From Hofstenia miamia (Eukaryota; Xenacoelomorpha; Acoela), in NCBI GenBank assembly GCA_004352715.1, contig SCFE01000008.1:1471299-1519348 (forward strand): a stretch of 48,050 nt of DNA. The letters are read 5' to 3'. The number at the start of each line of letters is the position of its first letter. Positions within the stretch are counted from its first letter, which is position 1. A model generated the notes under the pieces. The model ran no database searches and was not told where the DNA came from. It worked only from the letters and a program-made list of their open reading frames with translations. A program made the position numbers and the translations under genes. Of this stretch, positions 1 to 11,260 are shown piece after piece.

Positions 1-653
1 CCATGAGTGAAACCTGTTTTCCATCAGGAAGAAGAACCTTCTAATTTTTAGTTTTTTGCTTAATGAGAAAGGACTTGAAAACATTTAAAATAAATATTTT
101 AAAATTTTCTTTGCTCTTTAATAAATCATTGTATTCTAAGAGTGCTTTGTTTGACCTAGGAATACGGCATGAATCTCCTTAAAATAATAGTAGTAGGAAA
201 ATTTTTTTCAATATTATTAAGTCTAAATGATTTTAAAAACTCTGTAGATTTCCGGTTACATTTTCAGAGATTGTGTCCACACATTCTATTGCATAAATAT
301 TTAATACTAAGTGATCAAATATATTCCTTAGGATATTCTACTAAGAATTATCATTAAGATTTAGGTTTTCATGCAGAAATAATATTATGCTTTTCAAATC
401 TTTGGTTTTTAAACTGCAAATTGATAAATGATACTCAGTATGAGATTTTGAACTGATTTCATTTGAAAAATCGTGAAACATAGAGTTCAAAAATGTGATA
501 GTTTTCACATTTTCTAATAAGTTTTGTTCCTAATTTTCAACTATGTGTCCCATAAAATAAAATATAATTATGTAGTGTAATATAAATATTAGAATAATAT
601 ATACAAAAATAACATGATTGTATAAAATTATGAAATTATATACTAAGAATATT
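1..653. other. AT-rich stretch without recognised gene
   Basis: No frame longer than about 60 codons is open here, and none shows a recognisable domain or splice pattern. The 62-codon plus-strand frame at 169-357 has no family resemblance that I can see. I read this as non-coding sequence downstream of the decayed gene copy on the minus strand. Confidence 0.5.
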
Positions 654-741
654 AGCACATTATAACCCCGATTCAGCGCCAGTATTTGTAAAAAGCCAAT
701 TTTTGGCGAGTGGGTGATGAATCGGAGTTGAGCACATTATA
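654..741. mobile_element. Tiny hairpin element flanked by 11-bp direct repeats
   Basis: The direct repeat agcacattata occurs at 654-664 and 731-741. The 66 bp between them begins accccgattcagcgcc and, read from the other strand, ends caactccgattcatcaccc. The two ends therefore share an imperfect inverted repeat centred on ccgattca. This is the layout of a very small non-autonomous DNA transposon with its target duplication. The 11-bp repeat is longer than the 8 bp usual for hAT or the 9 bp usual for Mutator-like elements, so the family is not assigned. Confidence 0.5.
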
Positions 742-1239
742 GCTGTAAGTTTTACAATTATTATCTCATGTAGCACAAAGTTAAGAAGAAAGAAGACAAA
801 TATACTATCTTAGTCAAGGAAATATTAAAAATTTTCATATTTCTCGAAAAAAATGCTTACAACCTAAAACAAAATATACACTTTAGTACAAATTTTTAAA
901 ATTTTATTCAACCAATAGTTAAATTCATGTTCATGAAGAGAAGATGTATGGCTATACTCAAAAAATGGATTAAACAAGAAATTTAGAACTTTATAAGTGA
1001 ATGGAAATCTAGAAATAACAAACCGTATTTTTTATCACAAATTTTATATTTATAACCTAGTCCCCGCGTAATTGCAATTCTATAGCTTGAAAGGCAAAAT
1101 TGTAAATTAGGACTAGAATTATAACAATGGGAATATTTGCTCCCTTTTGCACAGTTTCTATTGTGTTGTAATACCGCAATAATTGAATCAATCTACAGTT
1201 TGTTGACATTCAATTTTCTTAACCATATTTTAACCTGAT
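742..1239. other. No feature seen
   Basis: AT-rich sequence with no sustained open frame and no clear repeat. Confidence 0.5.
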
Positions 1240-1335
1240 TAACCGGCTCCGGCAGATTAACCGGCTTTAACCAGACCGGACTCGTTTAACGGGTTTTAAC
1301 CTAACCGGATTAACCGGAACGGATCCAGCATTACT
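1240..1335. repeat. AACCGG-rich subterminal repeat block
   Basis: Short motifs of the form ttaaccgg, aaccgga and ttaaccagaccgg recur about eight times in under 100 bp, in a sequence otherwise poor in CG. Dense short subterminal repeats of this kind are typical of hAT-type transposon ends. The outer edge (minus strand gctggatccg) resembles the CAGNGCTGG style of hAT termini. No partner end or target duplication was found, so this is at best a solo or truncated end. Confidence 0.35.
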
Positions 1336-1395
1336 TTAAATGGCAGAAGATGTCAAAAATATTTATTAATGTTTATCTAAGGCGATACTATATTT

Positions 1396-4300
1396 CACTC
1401 AAGAAAATTCCCTTCTCCAAGTAATGCAAGTTTGGAAAGTTTTTCAAGATTAAAATTACCAAATCCAATGGTATAGCATTGGAATTTATTATGTCTGTAA
1501 TTGTAAGCTAAAGCATGTGCCTTTCCCAATGAACTCAAGCATATCTGTATTGAAGCTAGATAATTCTAAGAATTCAACAGCAATTTTACTGCTGTAACTG
1601 TATAAGATAATTGAAAGTCTGTCATTTGATTTAAGAGATAATCTTGATTCAACAAACGCCTTAACAGATTCTAAAAGATTATTCCATGGCGTACCTTCCA
1701 TTGATCCTGAACTGTCTAGTGCTAGAACAAAATGAAAAGAGGAAGTATCATGTTCACAAGGAAAGAGGTGTCCATCCATTGTTATTGTTCCTTTTGGAAG
1801 TTCTGATTCAGATAAATCTGAAAATGGAGTATGCCAAATTTCTCCTTTGCAAATACATTTATCTGCTTTATGATCTTCAGATGAGAAATAACATGGACAT
1901 TTACCAAAATCAGTGATTTCAGACTTAGAGCATGGGTTTTCCCATCCAATGCTATCCCAATACTTAGAATGCTGAATTTCATCTTTAGCAGTTGCAAAAT
2001 CTGGTCCATATTTGCAAGTTTGATGCATGCGTAAATCATTTTTAGCATTCTAAATGCATTGTGAGTTTTGGGATTCACAAGCGATTACATGTATATGACC
2101 CCTTCCTAATTATCTGCAAAATATGTTCCACATTTCTGCAATTGCACGTTCACCAACTTTATATTTGTGGGATCCAATATTAAAATCTTCAACATTTGCA
2201 ATAAATCTACTCTTTACCATATTACCATGACTAGTATTGCGTAAGTGGTCACCCAAAGTATAATGTCCAAATGGTTTATCACAAATGTTTTCACAAGTAG
2301 GACAGATTGCAGTGCAAAAGTGCACTTTGCTAGGATCTTTAGTACATACTTGATTACCATCATGCTTTATTTCAAAACACTGTATGGTTTTTACACAATT
2401 GTGTTTTGCTCCTTTTTCAATAAATTGTTTTTTGAATGTAAAATTATCTCTAGATCCAATAAATTCCAGGTCTACTGTACGTTTTTCCATGCTAACAGAG
2501 CAATGCCCTTTGACTGAACAAATCTAATCATATGCATGCTCATTTCCACAAAAGCGTCCTTTTCAGAATTATTTTCACTTGTAAATTTGAGAGAAAAGTC
2601 ACTACCAAGAAAATGATCAACAGTTGCACATTTATTACTACAATTTTTGATTGAGCATTTTTCTATGCATTGCTCCTTGAAACATTTGCGTATTTTATGA
2701 ACTTTATCACAATTAATGCTGCAATCATTTATAAATTTTGGTAAACTACATGTTTTTTTGCAAATATGTGAGCTTAAACTACATAAATGTTCACCTTTAT
2801 GATTAGGTTCGAATCGGCACCCATTTTGCAATCATTTATTGATATATACTTACATGTTTGACAAAAGACATGTTTGAATTCATTGCAGACGTGCATTCCT
2901 TCATAGCTCATCTCATATTTGCAAAATATTTTGTGGAATTGAACTACAAAAGTCACATACTGCTTTACACAAATGTTCTGTTCAACAAAAATGTTCATCA
3001 TAGCGTGAGTGAAGTTTAGTACAAATTAAGAAGCATTTTTGCATGTTTGACTGCAAAACAAATAGGTACTTTGAAGTTCACTTTAAGTTTTAAAAATAAA
3101 TCTGTTAATCCTGTACACAGTTCTTTATGTTCTAAATTGCTTTCCAAATTAAATTTTTTTGTATTCAAATCTATACACTCTTGAACTCTTTCATATCTAA
3201 ATGAAAGTGCTTCACTTAAAAATTTTTCTAAGCAATGCCTCTACTGATTATTATTGTCACTACTTTGAGGATATATTGATGAAAATTGATAAACAATATT
3301 TGACAAATTGTCTTCTGTGAAAATAAATTGCAAATCATTCAAATTAATTTTTAATGATATTTGTGAAAGAAAAATTTCTTTAACATTTTTTATCCTTTCA
3401 TCAATATCATCCAAGTTATGTAAATCTAGTTCATCTCTTTTTGGTACATCAGAACTAATCTGTCCAAATTTTAGAGCACTCTTCATGCAGCTCTTTAAAT
3501 AGCTAATTCAGTCATAACTTGCTGCCTTCCAATTGATTTGAAATCATTATTGCTAAGTTTTGCCATTAGTAACTTGAAAAATTTTGAAAATGTGCACCAT
3601 TATGAAATGCTCCTCTAACATTATTAATCAATGTTTGACAAAGATATTCTACCCTCTCATAATAATCATGCAGTTGAAAAAATGGAAATTGGAGAATATC
3701 AACCCCTGACTTGTATAAATTTAAACTAAAATTGCTTTCACCTTCTTTGCTTAAAATGGCCCCAATTTTTTCTGTAATTTTAGCTTTTACCTCTTTTGTG
3801 TCATTGTCAGCAACATCTTTTGCAATTACTTCCAAATTTAATCTACTAAATATTTTATCAACTTCTTTGTCCAAAAAATAATCTGTCTTATATAATGTCA
3901 TATTGGAAACAGCACTGTAAAACAGTGAAAATAACATATCTTCATGATTTGTTCTTTCAAAGCTTCCTAGACCTTCAAAATCTAAAACAACATATAAACA
4001 GTCTTCAGGAATTCTTAAAGTGAGCCAGCAACCATCAGTGCAACTTTTATATGAGATATCAAATAATGAGCCTGTTTAATGATTAAGAATATTATTTTCC
4101 CTATAGATTGTCTTCTCATTGAAGATATAACTTTGATATTTTTATGCCAGCTGTTGAAAACAGATTCATATAATCCCAAAGAAATATTTTTTTTCAATTC
4201 AACGAGATACATTTAGATATTTACCTTGATTTAGAATGTAAAATTCACTAGATTTACATCGAGCTACGTGATGGGGAACTAAATATATTTATTGTCTAAT

Positions 4301-7110
4301 AAAGTTTCCAAGGGGGATTTCATCTAGTTCTTGAAATGAAAACATATTGAAGATTTTCTTGTTTACAGTACTGAGTAGCCCCAAATATCTCAGTGGCTTA
4401 TTAGTTTGTCTAATCAATTTTTCAATTTTGGAAAGATAATTTTTTAAAGAACTTTGAAATATCTGTTGATTTAAAAACTTATCATTAAGAAGAAAACTGT
4501 AACTAAGTTGTCGTTGGTTATTTTGAAGAAAATCATCACAAGGAAATTTCCAAAACATCCAATTAAAGTAGTAGAGCGAGTGCAAATCTTCAGAATTATT
4601 TTTGCTGCTTTTTTCATTTTCTAACTCTAAATGAAGTTTACTTTTAGCAGTAGTAATAATTACCTTGCTAAAGATAATTTTATTATGAAATTTTCATCTT
4701 CAGCTGTTGTTATGAAATTGCTTATATTTGAAATTAAGCAAACAGGTGCAATTTCAATAATTGGAAGCATAGTATATGTTTCCATAATAATTAGATAACC
4801 TTTGTTGTTCCTTGCAAAAAGAAACAAAGTGTATCCTTTAGGGTGCATTTTGATTGAAAGAAATTTTTCATTAAGTGCCTGAAACATTTTATCATTTGAA
4901 AGTGCTCCTGTGTAATTCCCAATTTTAAAAATTTCATTGTCACTTGCAAGAATCCATAAAAAGTTGCTTTGATATTGCAATTCAATACTCTCTATTCCAC
5001 TAATACCATAAGCAGGACCAACATTTATTTCCTTTATGCTCTGGAAATGTTGATATTCTACAGAACATTTGTAAATACTTATCCCATTAAATGTATTAGA
5101 GTTTGAATATATTGCTAAATTTCTTAAGTAGTTATCAAAACTAGATAGTGAAATAATTTTTCCAAATGGAAGATTGGATACTACCTTTTCATTTCTGGCA
5201 TTTATTACTCTTACAAATGATTGGTCTTTGAAATGTATAAAAAAAAATGAAATTTTCATCACAAAGATAAATTTGAACAATTTTCTGGAATGATTCAATT
5301 TCAAATTTTCCTAGCTCTGGAATTCTATGATTTTCTTTTGCTATTTTCAAATTACTTTCGAAATTGAAATCCTTGTTCTTAACTATTTTTGAAAAGTGAA
5401 TAAGTTTGTGTTTTTCATAATCGCATTTAATATTCAGCATTATTTTGAAAATCCCACTACTTTCATTGCATTCCATTACAGAATCAACATGAACTTTAGC
5501 ATTTTTATCCATATAGGATGTTAGTCCCCCATCAAGCAATATTAACCATTTTTCATCTATCTCTGCTATATCATATTTATTAATACGTCTTTGAACAAAG
5601 TCTGCACATTCCCCAATTTGGCTTTTGTATTTTCTGCAAACTAATTTAAGAAATTAATATGCTCATTAACAGCATCAGCCAAAATATTTTCATTTTTTGT
5701 ATTTTTGGAAAAATCCATAATAATATCATAAATTGGTGTTCCAGAATATGACACATATATTTTCATGTTCTTTTTCAGCTCTTTTAGGGAGTGGTTTTTA
5801 AGTTGGTTTTCAGTTTTAGTGTTAAGAAAATTATTATAACTTAAAGTTGCAATTCCAATGTTTGACTTCAATGAATGATCATATTTTGATTTCATCATAT
5901 CCTTATGGATCGCACGAGCATTTGAGGGAAAGTCATGTATGTGGAATTTATTTTCTCGTTGCAAAAAAATTATAATATATATTTGATGACTTAATGCAGT
6001 TTTCGAGTAGACTAGCACCCAAAGGAAAAGTAATATTAAAGATATTTTGACTAATGCATTGTAGGATCATATTTTCAAATTCTTTAGGAGATTCAGATTT
6101 CTATACTGTATTCTCAATTTCTTCAAGTTTTTTCTCTTGTCACCAAATTGGTCTGGTTTGCAGTAAGCTAAATACTGTTCTTTAAAAGAAATATTTATGT
6201 CTATAAATCTGACAAAGTAAACATTTTTATATTTCTCCCAAAATTCTTGCATATTAAGAAACTCAGTAACAGGTCTATAAATTTCTGGATTTGAAAATCT
6301 AAAATAATATTCCTTGATGGTTTGACGAATAAAGTTTGTATGGCTTCAATGAAGATGAAGCTCAATTTCACCAAATTCTTGGATTGAACATTTCTCAGTT
6401 TGGAGGCAATGCTGCTTTATGCTATAGGAAGAATGTCTGTTTGGCTTTCTTTAAAAACTTCCAATGCTTTGAAAAATACACAAAGCCTCTATCTCTGGCA
6501 GCACTAGTATTTGGCTTGACAGTATTGTCATGTATCTTAAGAAATGTACAGCCTTTGATTGTGATGAAACATTGTCATAATAGCAATTGTTTCTTGAAAA
6601 TAAACAGAGAAATCCAATTTTTTCTGAATCAATTAAGCAAAATATATTACTAATCAAGTAAATGCTATCTCCATATTCTAGCATTGTTATGTAGTATGAA
6701 AAAAGCTCACTGTTTGTTAGATTAAGCTGAAATTTTTAAAATTGCAAAATATCTTTAATTTTTCCAAATAAAGTTGGAAATTTGCAATTTAGATTATTAA
6801 TTTCAGTGGAATTTATAATCTTTCCTGCTGACGAATCAGTACAAAAATGTGTCATTTTCGAAAAATTATTGCATATTTTTCCTACAGTTTGTTCATCAAT
6901 AATCATCCTATCAACTGAAAATCCATCTTGAATTTCTGATTTCAAAGTTACTAAAGGCAAGCAATTATCATCATTCTCTTTTTTTATTGATGTAATGCAA
7001 TCATCAATTAATGTGTTTAAAAATTTGTTTTTTCTATTCAGTGACAAAATTTCAAGGAATCATGATTTTTTAAATAAGTTTAAATTTTGATGAATTCATT
7101 TGGGTTTTGG
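1396..7110 (-). pseudogene. Decayed paralogue of the GTPase-VWA giant protein
   Basis: Read on the minus strand from 7110 down to 1396, fragments in all three frames match the intact protein encoded at 33506-39859 in strict order. 7047-6736 is the N-terminal region (shared MIIDEQTV.KICN). 6684-6451 and 6252-6067 share GFLCLFS and FKEQYLA.CKP.QFGDK. 6018-5641 and 5539-4660 match the propeller-like region, and 4585-4289 matches the pre-GTPase helices. 4212-3566 is the GTPase domain, 3486-3241 the region after it, 3001-2110 the Cys/His-rich region, and 2028-1396 the VWA domain. At least ten frameshifts or stops separate these pieces. The P-loop GKQSTGKS is replaced by RRQSIGK followed by a frame break. 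The GTPase lacks about 20 residues before its KDVA motif. The VWA keeps LALDSSGS but has lost about 40 residues, including the MSDG segment. Homology ends near 1396. It cannot make the full protein. Confidence 0.93.
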
Positions 7111-7190
7111 AAAAAGCTGTTGAAGGTCTTCAATACATGCGTTTTCAGATTTATCAACATTAGTTTGCCTGTTCAAATCACTTGAGCTCT

Positions 7191-7327
7191 TCATATCTTC
7201 ATACATATTGCGTAAAAATTTAAATAGAGATCCTCATGGAAATCTTTTATCAGCAATTTTTTGTGATTTAGTCTAGTTAAATAAGCTGTGGATTCTAATT
7301 TACCAGCAGACAGTTGAGATTCCAGTA
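7191..7327 (-). pseudogene. Upstream exon relic of the decayed gene, copy 1
   Basis: On the minus strand a pyrimidine-rich acceptor (catttctttctag) ends at 7328. It is followed by a frame open for 44 codons, starting LESQLSAGKLES and closing at TGA 7191-7193. A second frame then takes over (MYEDMKSSSDLNRQ) and leads toward the main decayed body near 7100. The position, immediately 5' of the decayed GTPase-VWA copy, suggests an upstream coding exon of that gene with a frame break. I found no equivalent exon upstream of the intact copy. Confidence 0.5.
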
Positions 7328-7577
7328 CTAGAAAGAAATGTTATTAAAATCTAGCAAATTCATCAACAATTTTAAACATCAAAACTTTACTAATTTTAAA
7401 TAAATATATATGTAACTAAAATTAGGCTACTTTATATTTGCATTATTAATATAGTCACATATAGTTAACTGTTTAAATCCTGATATGCTGATTTCAAGCA
7501 TTATATAATAATTGTGAAAAAAATTTCATTTTACTAAGATAATATATTAGTTTGCCTGTTCAAATCACTTGAGCTCG

Positions 7578-7714
7578 TCATATCTTCATACATATTGCGT
7601 AAAAATTTAAATAGAGATCCTCATGGGAATCTTTTATCAGCAATTTTTTGTGATTTAGTCTAGTTAAATAAGCTGTGGATTCTAATTTAAAAGCAGACAG
7701 TTGAGATTCCAGTA
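7578..7714 (-). pseudogene. Upstream exon relic, duplicated copy 2
   Basis: This is the second copy of the exon relic, 387 bp further 5' on the minus strand, with the acceptor (tttttttctag) preserved and the same 44-codon frame. A few residues differ, for example K-to-K silent sites and a Gly changed to Phe near the start. It probably arose when the exon and its flanking intron were duplicated in tandem. Confidence 0.5.
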
Positions 7715-7926
7715 CTAGAAAAAAATGATATTAAAATCTAGCAAATTCATCACTTTCAAAAGATCAAAACTTTGCTAATTTTAAATAAATATATATGTAT
7801 CTTAAATTAGGCTACTGTATTGTTGCATTATTAATATAGTCACATATAGTTAACTGTCTAAATCCTGATATGCTGATTCCAAGCATTATATAATAATTGT
7901 GAAAAAAATTTCATTTTACTAAGATA

Positions 7927-7951
7927 ATATATATATATATATATATATATA
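7927..7951. repeat. (AT)n microsatellite
   Basis: Uninterrupted AT dinucleotide tract of about 25 bp that terminates the second unit of the 387-bp duplication. Confidence 0.95.
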
Positions 7952-9481
7952 GGGATAAATCAAAGGGATTTTCTCTAATATCAATATTCAAAGTGAAGCA
8001 AATATTTTTAGGTAATCAAATTAGTAAAAATAATAATCCATGAAAAATATATTTATATGTGAAATCTCAGAGGCAATTTTTGCAGAAAGATATTTGCATT
8101 GTTATTATTTGTGTCAAAGAAAAGTCGGGTCAGGTTGCAGATTACACTTGCTCAGGTCAGGTCGGGTTATGGGTCAAAATTTCGAAAATTGCCATGTCCT
8201 AGAAATGTATTATTTGAAGGATTTCCCTGAAATATTAGTGGAAAACTAACTATGTATTTCTATTTAGTATACATTCTACTATGCTATATCAAGCCTAATT
8301 TAAATTTATGTTAATGATATTGTTTCATGTTATTTTGTCAAGCATTTGCAAATACAACTCGACTCAAAAGCTGAATGTCTGAAGTATGGGTTTAGTCGTG
8401 GCTCAAAATATGTGATCCCTTTGCCACTCATTCTGCCTGCGGTTCATTTAATAAAATATTTTCAAGAAAAATTGTTAATAATTTCTGTAGTTTTTTCTCC
8501 TCTAATCGGTTGCTCTTGAATTTGTTGAAATTTACTTTAATTAGAAAACAATCGTTCTGCAAAATTTACAAATTTCAGATAAGGCAGTCGGAAAATCATG
8601 CATTTCAAAAGATCAAATACGAATTTTGTGCATTTACAATTGAAGGCATGTCAATGATAGCAAACTTGAGATGAATTACAACGTTTTCATCAGAAAATTG
8701 CAGATGAGGGAAATCTGCAATTGAAACTCAAAGTTTTGACAATTTCAGAGGAGTGTAAACGAAATCAAGATCCCACCTTGCCCGAGACGCAAAGAAAGAA
8801 ACGCGTTTCCCTGGTAAGAACCTCCATTGTGTTTGAAACATTGTATAGAAATGAGAAGCCATAGATTTTTCTAGGTTTTATATTAAGCAATAAAGTGGTT
8901 AAAATAAAGTTAATAAACTCTTTTAATTCTTTGCCAGTATTTAAACCGACCGTACTTGTGTATTTAAACTAAGTTTGTCCCGAAGACATACCTAAAGTTC
9001 ATCATTAGCGTATGATTTCAAATAATTAGTTAACCGTCAGTGGAGGGTTAAGCATCACCAGAGAGTAGTAGGTTAAATTGTAGCAGTAAATTAATCCTAT
9101 TTTTGATAAACTGTTAGGAATAGGAGCTCCTGTTAGAATAATTTTTCCAGAATAGTAGCATTAGAAAAGTCAATTGGTTCTTTTGTAAGGTTTCTATTGA
9201 GAAATAAAAGAGCTAGTTTGTTATTGTAAAAACCTGTTTAAGAATGAGAGTTCTCTAAAAAAGCAACAAATTAATCAAATGCTTGTGGTGTTCAGCAAGA
9301 AGATCCACTTGCTTGTCTCTTTTTTGCTAATGCCTAATCTAGGGTAGAGGGCGTGGCCGTGGTCTGTATCCATAAAAAATACCTGTTGGATTGTCTGTGC
9401 CCGTAACATAAGCCCGCTATGTCCTTAGCTAAATTTTATTTTCATTAAAAAAGTTTGGCGGGACAAGAAAACCTGATAGGG

Positions 9482-9483
<2 letters not shown>
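7952..9483. other. Gene-free stretch with one possible transposon edge
   Basis: No supported gene. At 8118-8205 the motifs gtcgggtcaggt, ggtcaggtcgggt and gggtcaaaat cluster and end in ccatgtccta. Read from the minus strand this resembles a hAT-like terminus (taggacatggc) with subterminal repeats. No partner end was found. The 69-codon plus-strand frame at 8040-8249 overlaps this motif cluster and is not taken as a gene. Confidence 0.4.

Positions 9484-9542
<59 letters not shown>
9484..9542. repeat. (AT)n microsatellite, about 59 bp
   Basis: The longest dinucleotide tract in the window; uninterrupted alternating A and T. Confidence 0.97.
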
Positions 9543-9544
<2 letters not shown>

Positions 9545-9770
9545 ACCACAAGTGTAGTTTAAGTTAAATATCAAATTAAATAATTTTGTTGGGATTATTG
9601 CTAAGCTTATTTTTACATTAATAAAGTCAAAATTTCATTCCAATAGCCTAATGTAATTCAAACAATTGGTTTTAGAAATAATTTTCCAAACAACGAAAAT
9701 AATCAAGTTCAGAACCCATATGCCTAGTTCATGGCATACAACTTTGTAAGTACCCGATATGGGCGTTACC

Positions 9771-10429
9771 CAGTGATGGGCCGAGTAGAACTCGTACTCG
9801 AGTACTACTCGAGTACATAAACTCGTACTCGTTTGCAGAATTTCGTACCTGTACCTAAATTACAGACAATAGGTTCCCAAAATTGGCATGAACAGAAACT
9901 CTGATAACGCCGATGGCGGAAAGATCAACGAAAATGCTTGCTTAGTATTGTGGAGGAAAAGAGAGCACTTGAGAGCACTTGTACCAAAGGCTGGCCAAAC
10001 TTCCTAATAAAACGTTTTCAGTACCTGCAACCTCCGCATTTATTAAAAGAGTTTTCAGTGTCGGAAGATTTATCATACGACCTCATTGCAACCGATTATC
10101 TTCAAGAAATGTTTGCTCAATTGTATTTTTGAAATGCAACAATAACATTTGCAAGTAAAGAAGTTTCAATATTGTTTTTTGTTACCTCATCGGGAATAAT
10201 GTGGCGCTGATAGACGTATATTTCAAAATTATCTCCAATAGCATGTACATGTATCAGCGTCCCAATATGTTAGCCAACCAAGACTGAGGGAAATTAAAAC
10301 TTTGCTTTACTGTTTTTGATTAGTAATAACCTAGCCAGCAAAAGATAGATGCTCGTACTCGGCCTTTATCCAAGTATCTGCTCAGTACTCATACTTGTAC
10401 TCGCAAAAAAGTACTCGGACCCAACACTG
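9771..10429 (+). mobile_element. Internally deleted hAT transposon with terminal inverted repeats
   Basis: The left end cagtgatgggccgagta (9771) and the reverse complement of the right end, cagtgttgggtccgagta (ending 10429), match except for one substitution and one indel. Both begin with the CAGTG typical of hAT elements. Subterminal copies of gtactcg are dense at both ends. The 659-bp body encodes only the tail of a hAT transposase. Flanking 8-mers are not identical. A 9-bp comparison (gcgttaccc against gcacgaccc) matches at six positions, so any target duplication has decayed. Autonomous hAT elements are usually several kb, so this is a deletion derivative. Confidence 0.85.
9873..10161 (+). 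pseudogene. hAT transposase C-terminal dimerisation domain, frameshifted
   Basis: In the frame reading through 10021, the translation contains LAKLPNKTF, then VPATSAFIKRVFSVG, RPHCNRLSSRN and a terminal VFLKCN, with a stop at 10159-10161. This is the signature order of the hAT C-terminal dimerisation domain (V-PA-S-A-ER-FS, then RP-R-LS, then LKLN-like). Upstream, a different frame reads CLVLWRKREHL. The two frames are separated by a perfect tandem duplication of gagagcactt at 9961-9980, and that 10-bp duplication is what breaks the frame. The catalytic core is absent. The element cannot encode transposase but may once have been mobilised in trans. Confidence 0.85.
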
Positions 10430-11260
10430 CACGACCCTAGGGCAAAATATCTCTCGTAGAATCTTTTAATGAAAAGGTACCAAGATTTAAGCAACATTCT
10501 TGGTTAATGGAAGAGGCTGAAGGTGCATTTAAAGCTAATTAATGAAAACTCCTTAAAGTTATAGGAACATTAAGGTCGTTTGAATATAAATAAGATTTAA
10601 ACCAAAGCCTTAACAAATGCGAAGTATGGTGCAAATCTATTGATGCAGAAATAGCCCGTAAATACCTTAAAATGATAAAAATCCTAGGTTCCATGGTTGC
10701 AGGGAGTGTTTTAAGGATAGGCGAACAAGGCATGCGCCTAGGCCCCGCGCTTTCTCCAAAAAATTATTGTGCTGTTTCATTATTGATGCCTATATTGGTA
10801 TACTGCTTTCTACGAATTTGGTTAATTATGCAAATATATATTAGTCCTTATTTTATCCGCGTGTTCCGCATTTACCCTATTCTATATCTTCGCCTTAAGA
10901 CATTGCTAATATTTAATTTTTGAGTGCCAAATAATTTTTTAACTAATGAATATTGCTACATTTAGACGTCATCTCTGATACTATTAAACAGACAGTGGAA
11001 TATGCTGGAACCCATATAAAGCTGTGCTTGCATTGCAGTTGTTGTTTGTATTCTCGATATTGATGTGAAGTAAAATTCGTCATCATTCACATTTTTATTG
11101 GTAAATATTTTATTTTGCTTGTGTTTTATTTGTTGAATTGCGCAATGTCCAAGTATATTTATAATGTAATTCATTTATTTCTATATATAGTAATTAAATT
11201 TGCTGTTTAAGGTATCTTCTAAGTTATTACAGTACTACAACTGTTAAAAACGATCTTTGC
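10430..11260. other. Gene-free stretch; possible solo hAT-type end at 10700
   Basis: At 10700 the sequence cagggagtgttttaagg, followed by aggcgaacaaggcatgcgcc, resembles a hAT-type terminus. A loosely matching inverted copy (cgccttaagacattgc) lies at 10891-10906, but no 8-bp target duplication supports it. No gene seen. Confidence 0.35.

Larger units (their letters stand above)
7160..7933. repeat. 387-bp tandem duplication, two units
   Basis: The sequence starting ttagtttgcctgttcaaatc at 7160 is repeated from 7547 with only scattered substitutions, giving a period of 387 bp. Unit 1 is 7160-7546 and unit 2 is 7547 to about 7933, where it runs into an (AT)n tract. Each unit holds one exon relic (7191-7327 and 7578-7714, minus strand) plus flanking intron-like sequence. 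No N run lies here, so unlike the other duplications in the window this one does not look like an assembly artefact. Confidence 0.9.

Noticed and set aside
6336-6653. 105-codon plus-strand frame
   Set aside because: It is antisense to the decayed gene copy, whose minus-strand frames match the intact protein.
10700-10906. Possible hAT-type inverted repeats around cagggagtgttttaagg
   Set aside because: The opposite end aligns poorly and flanking 8-mers do not match.
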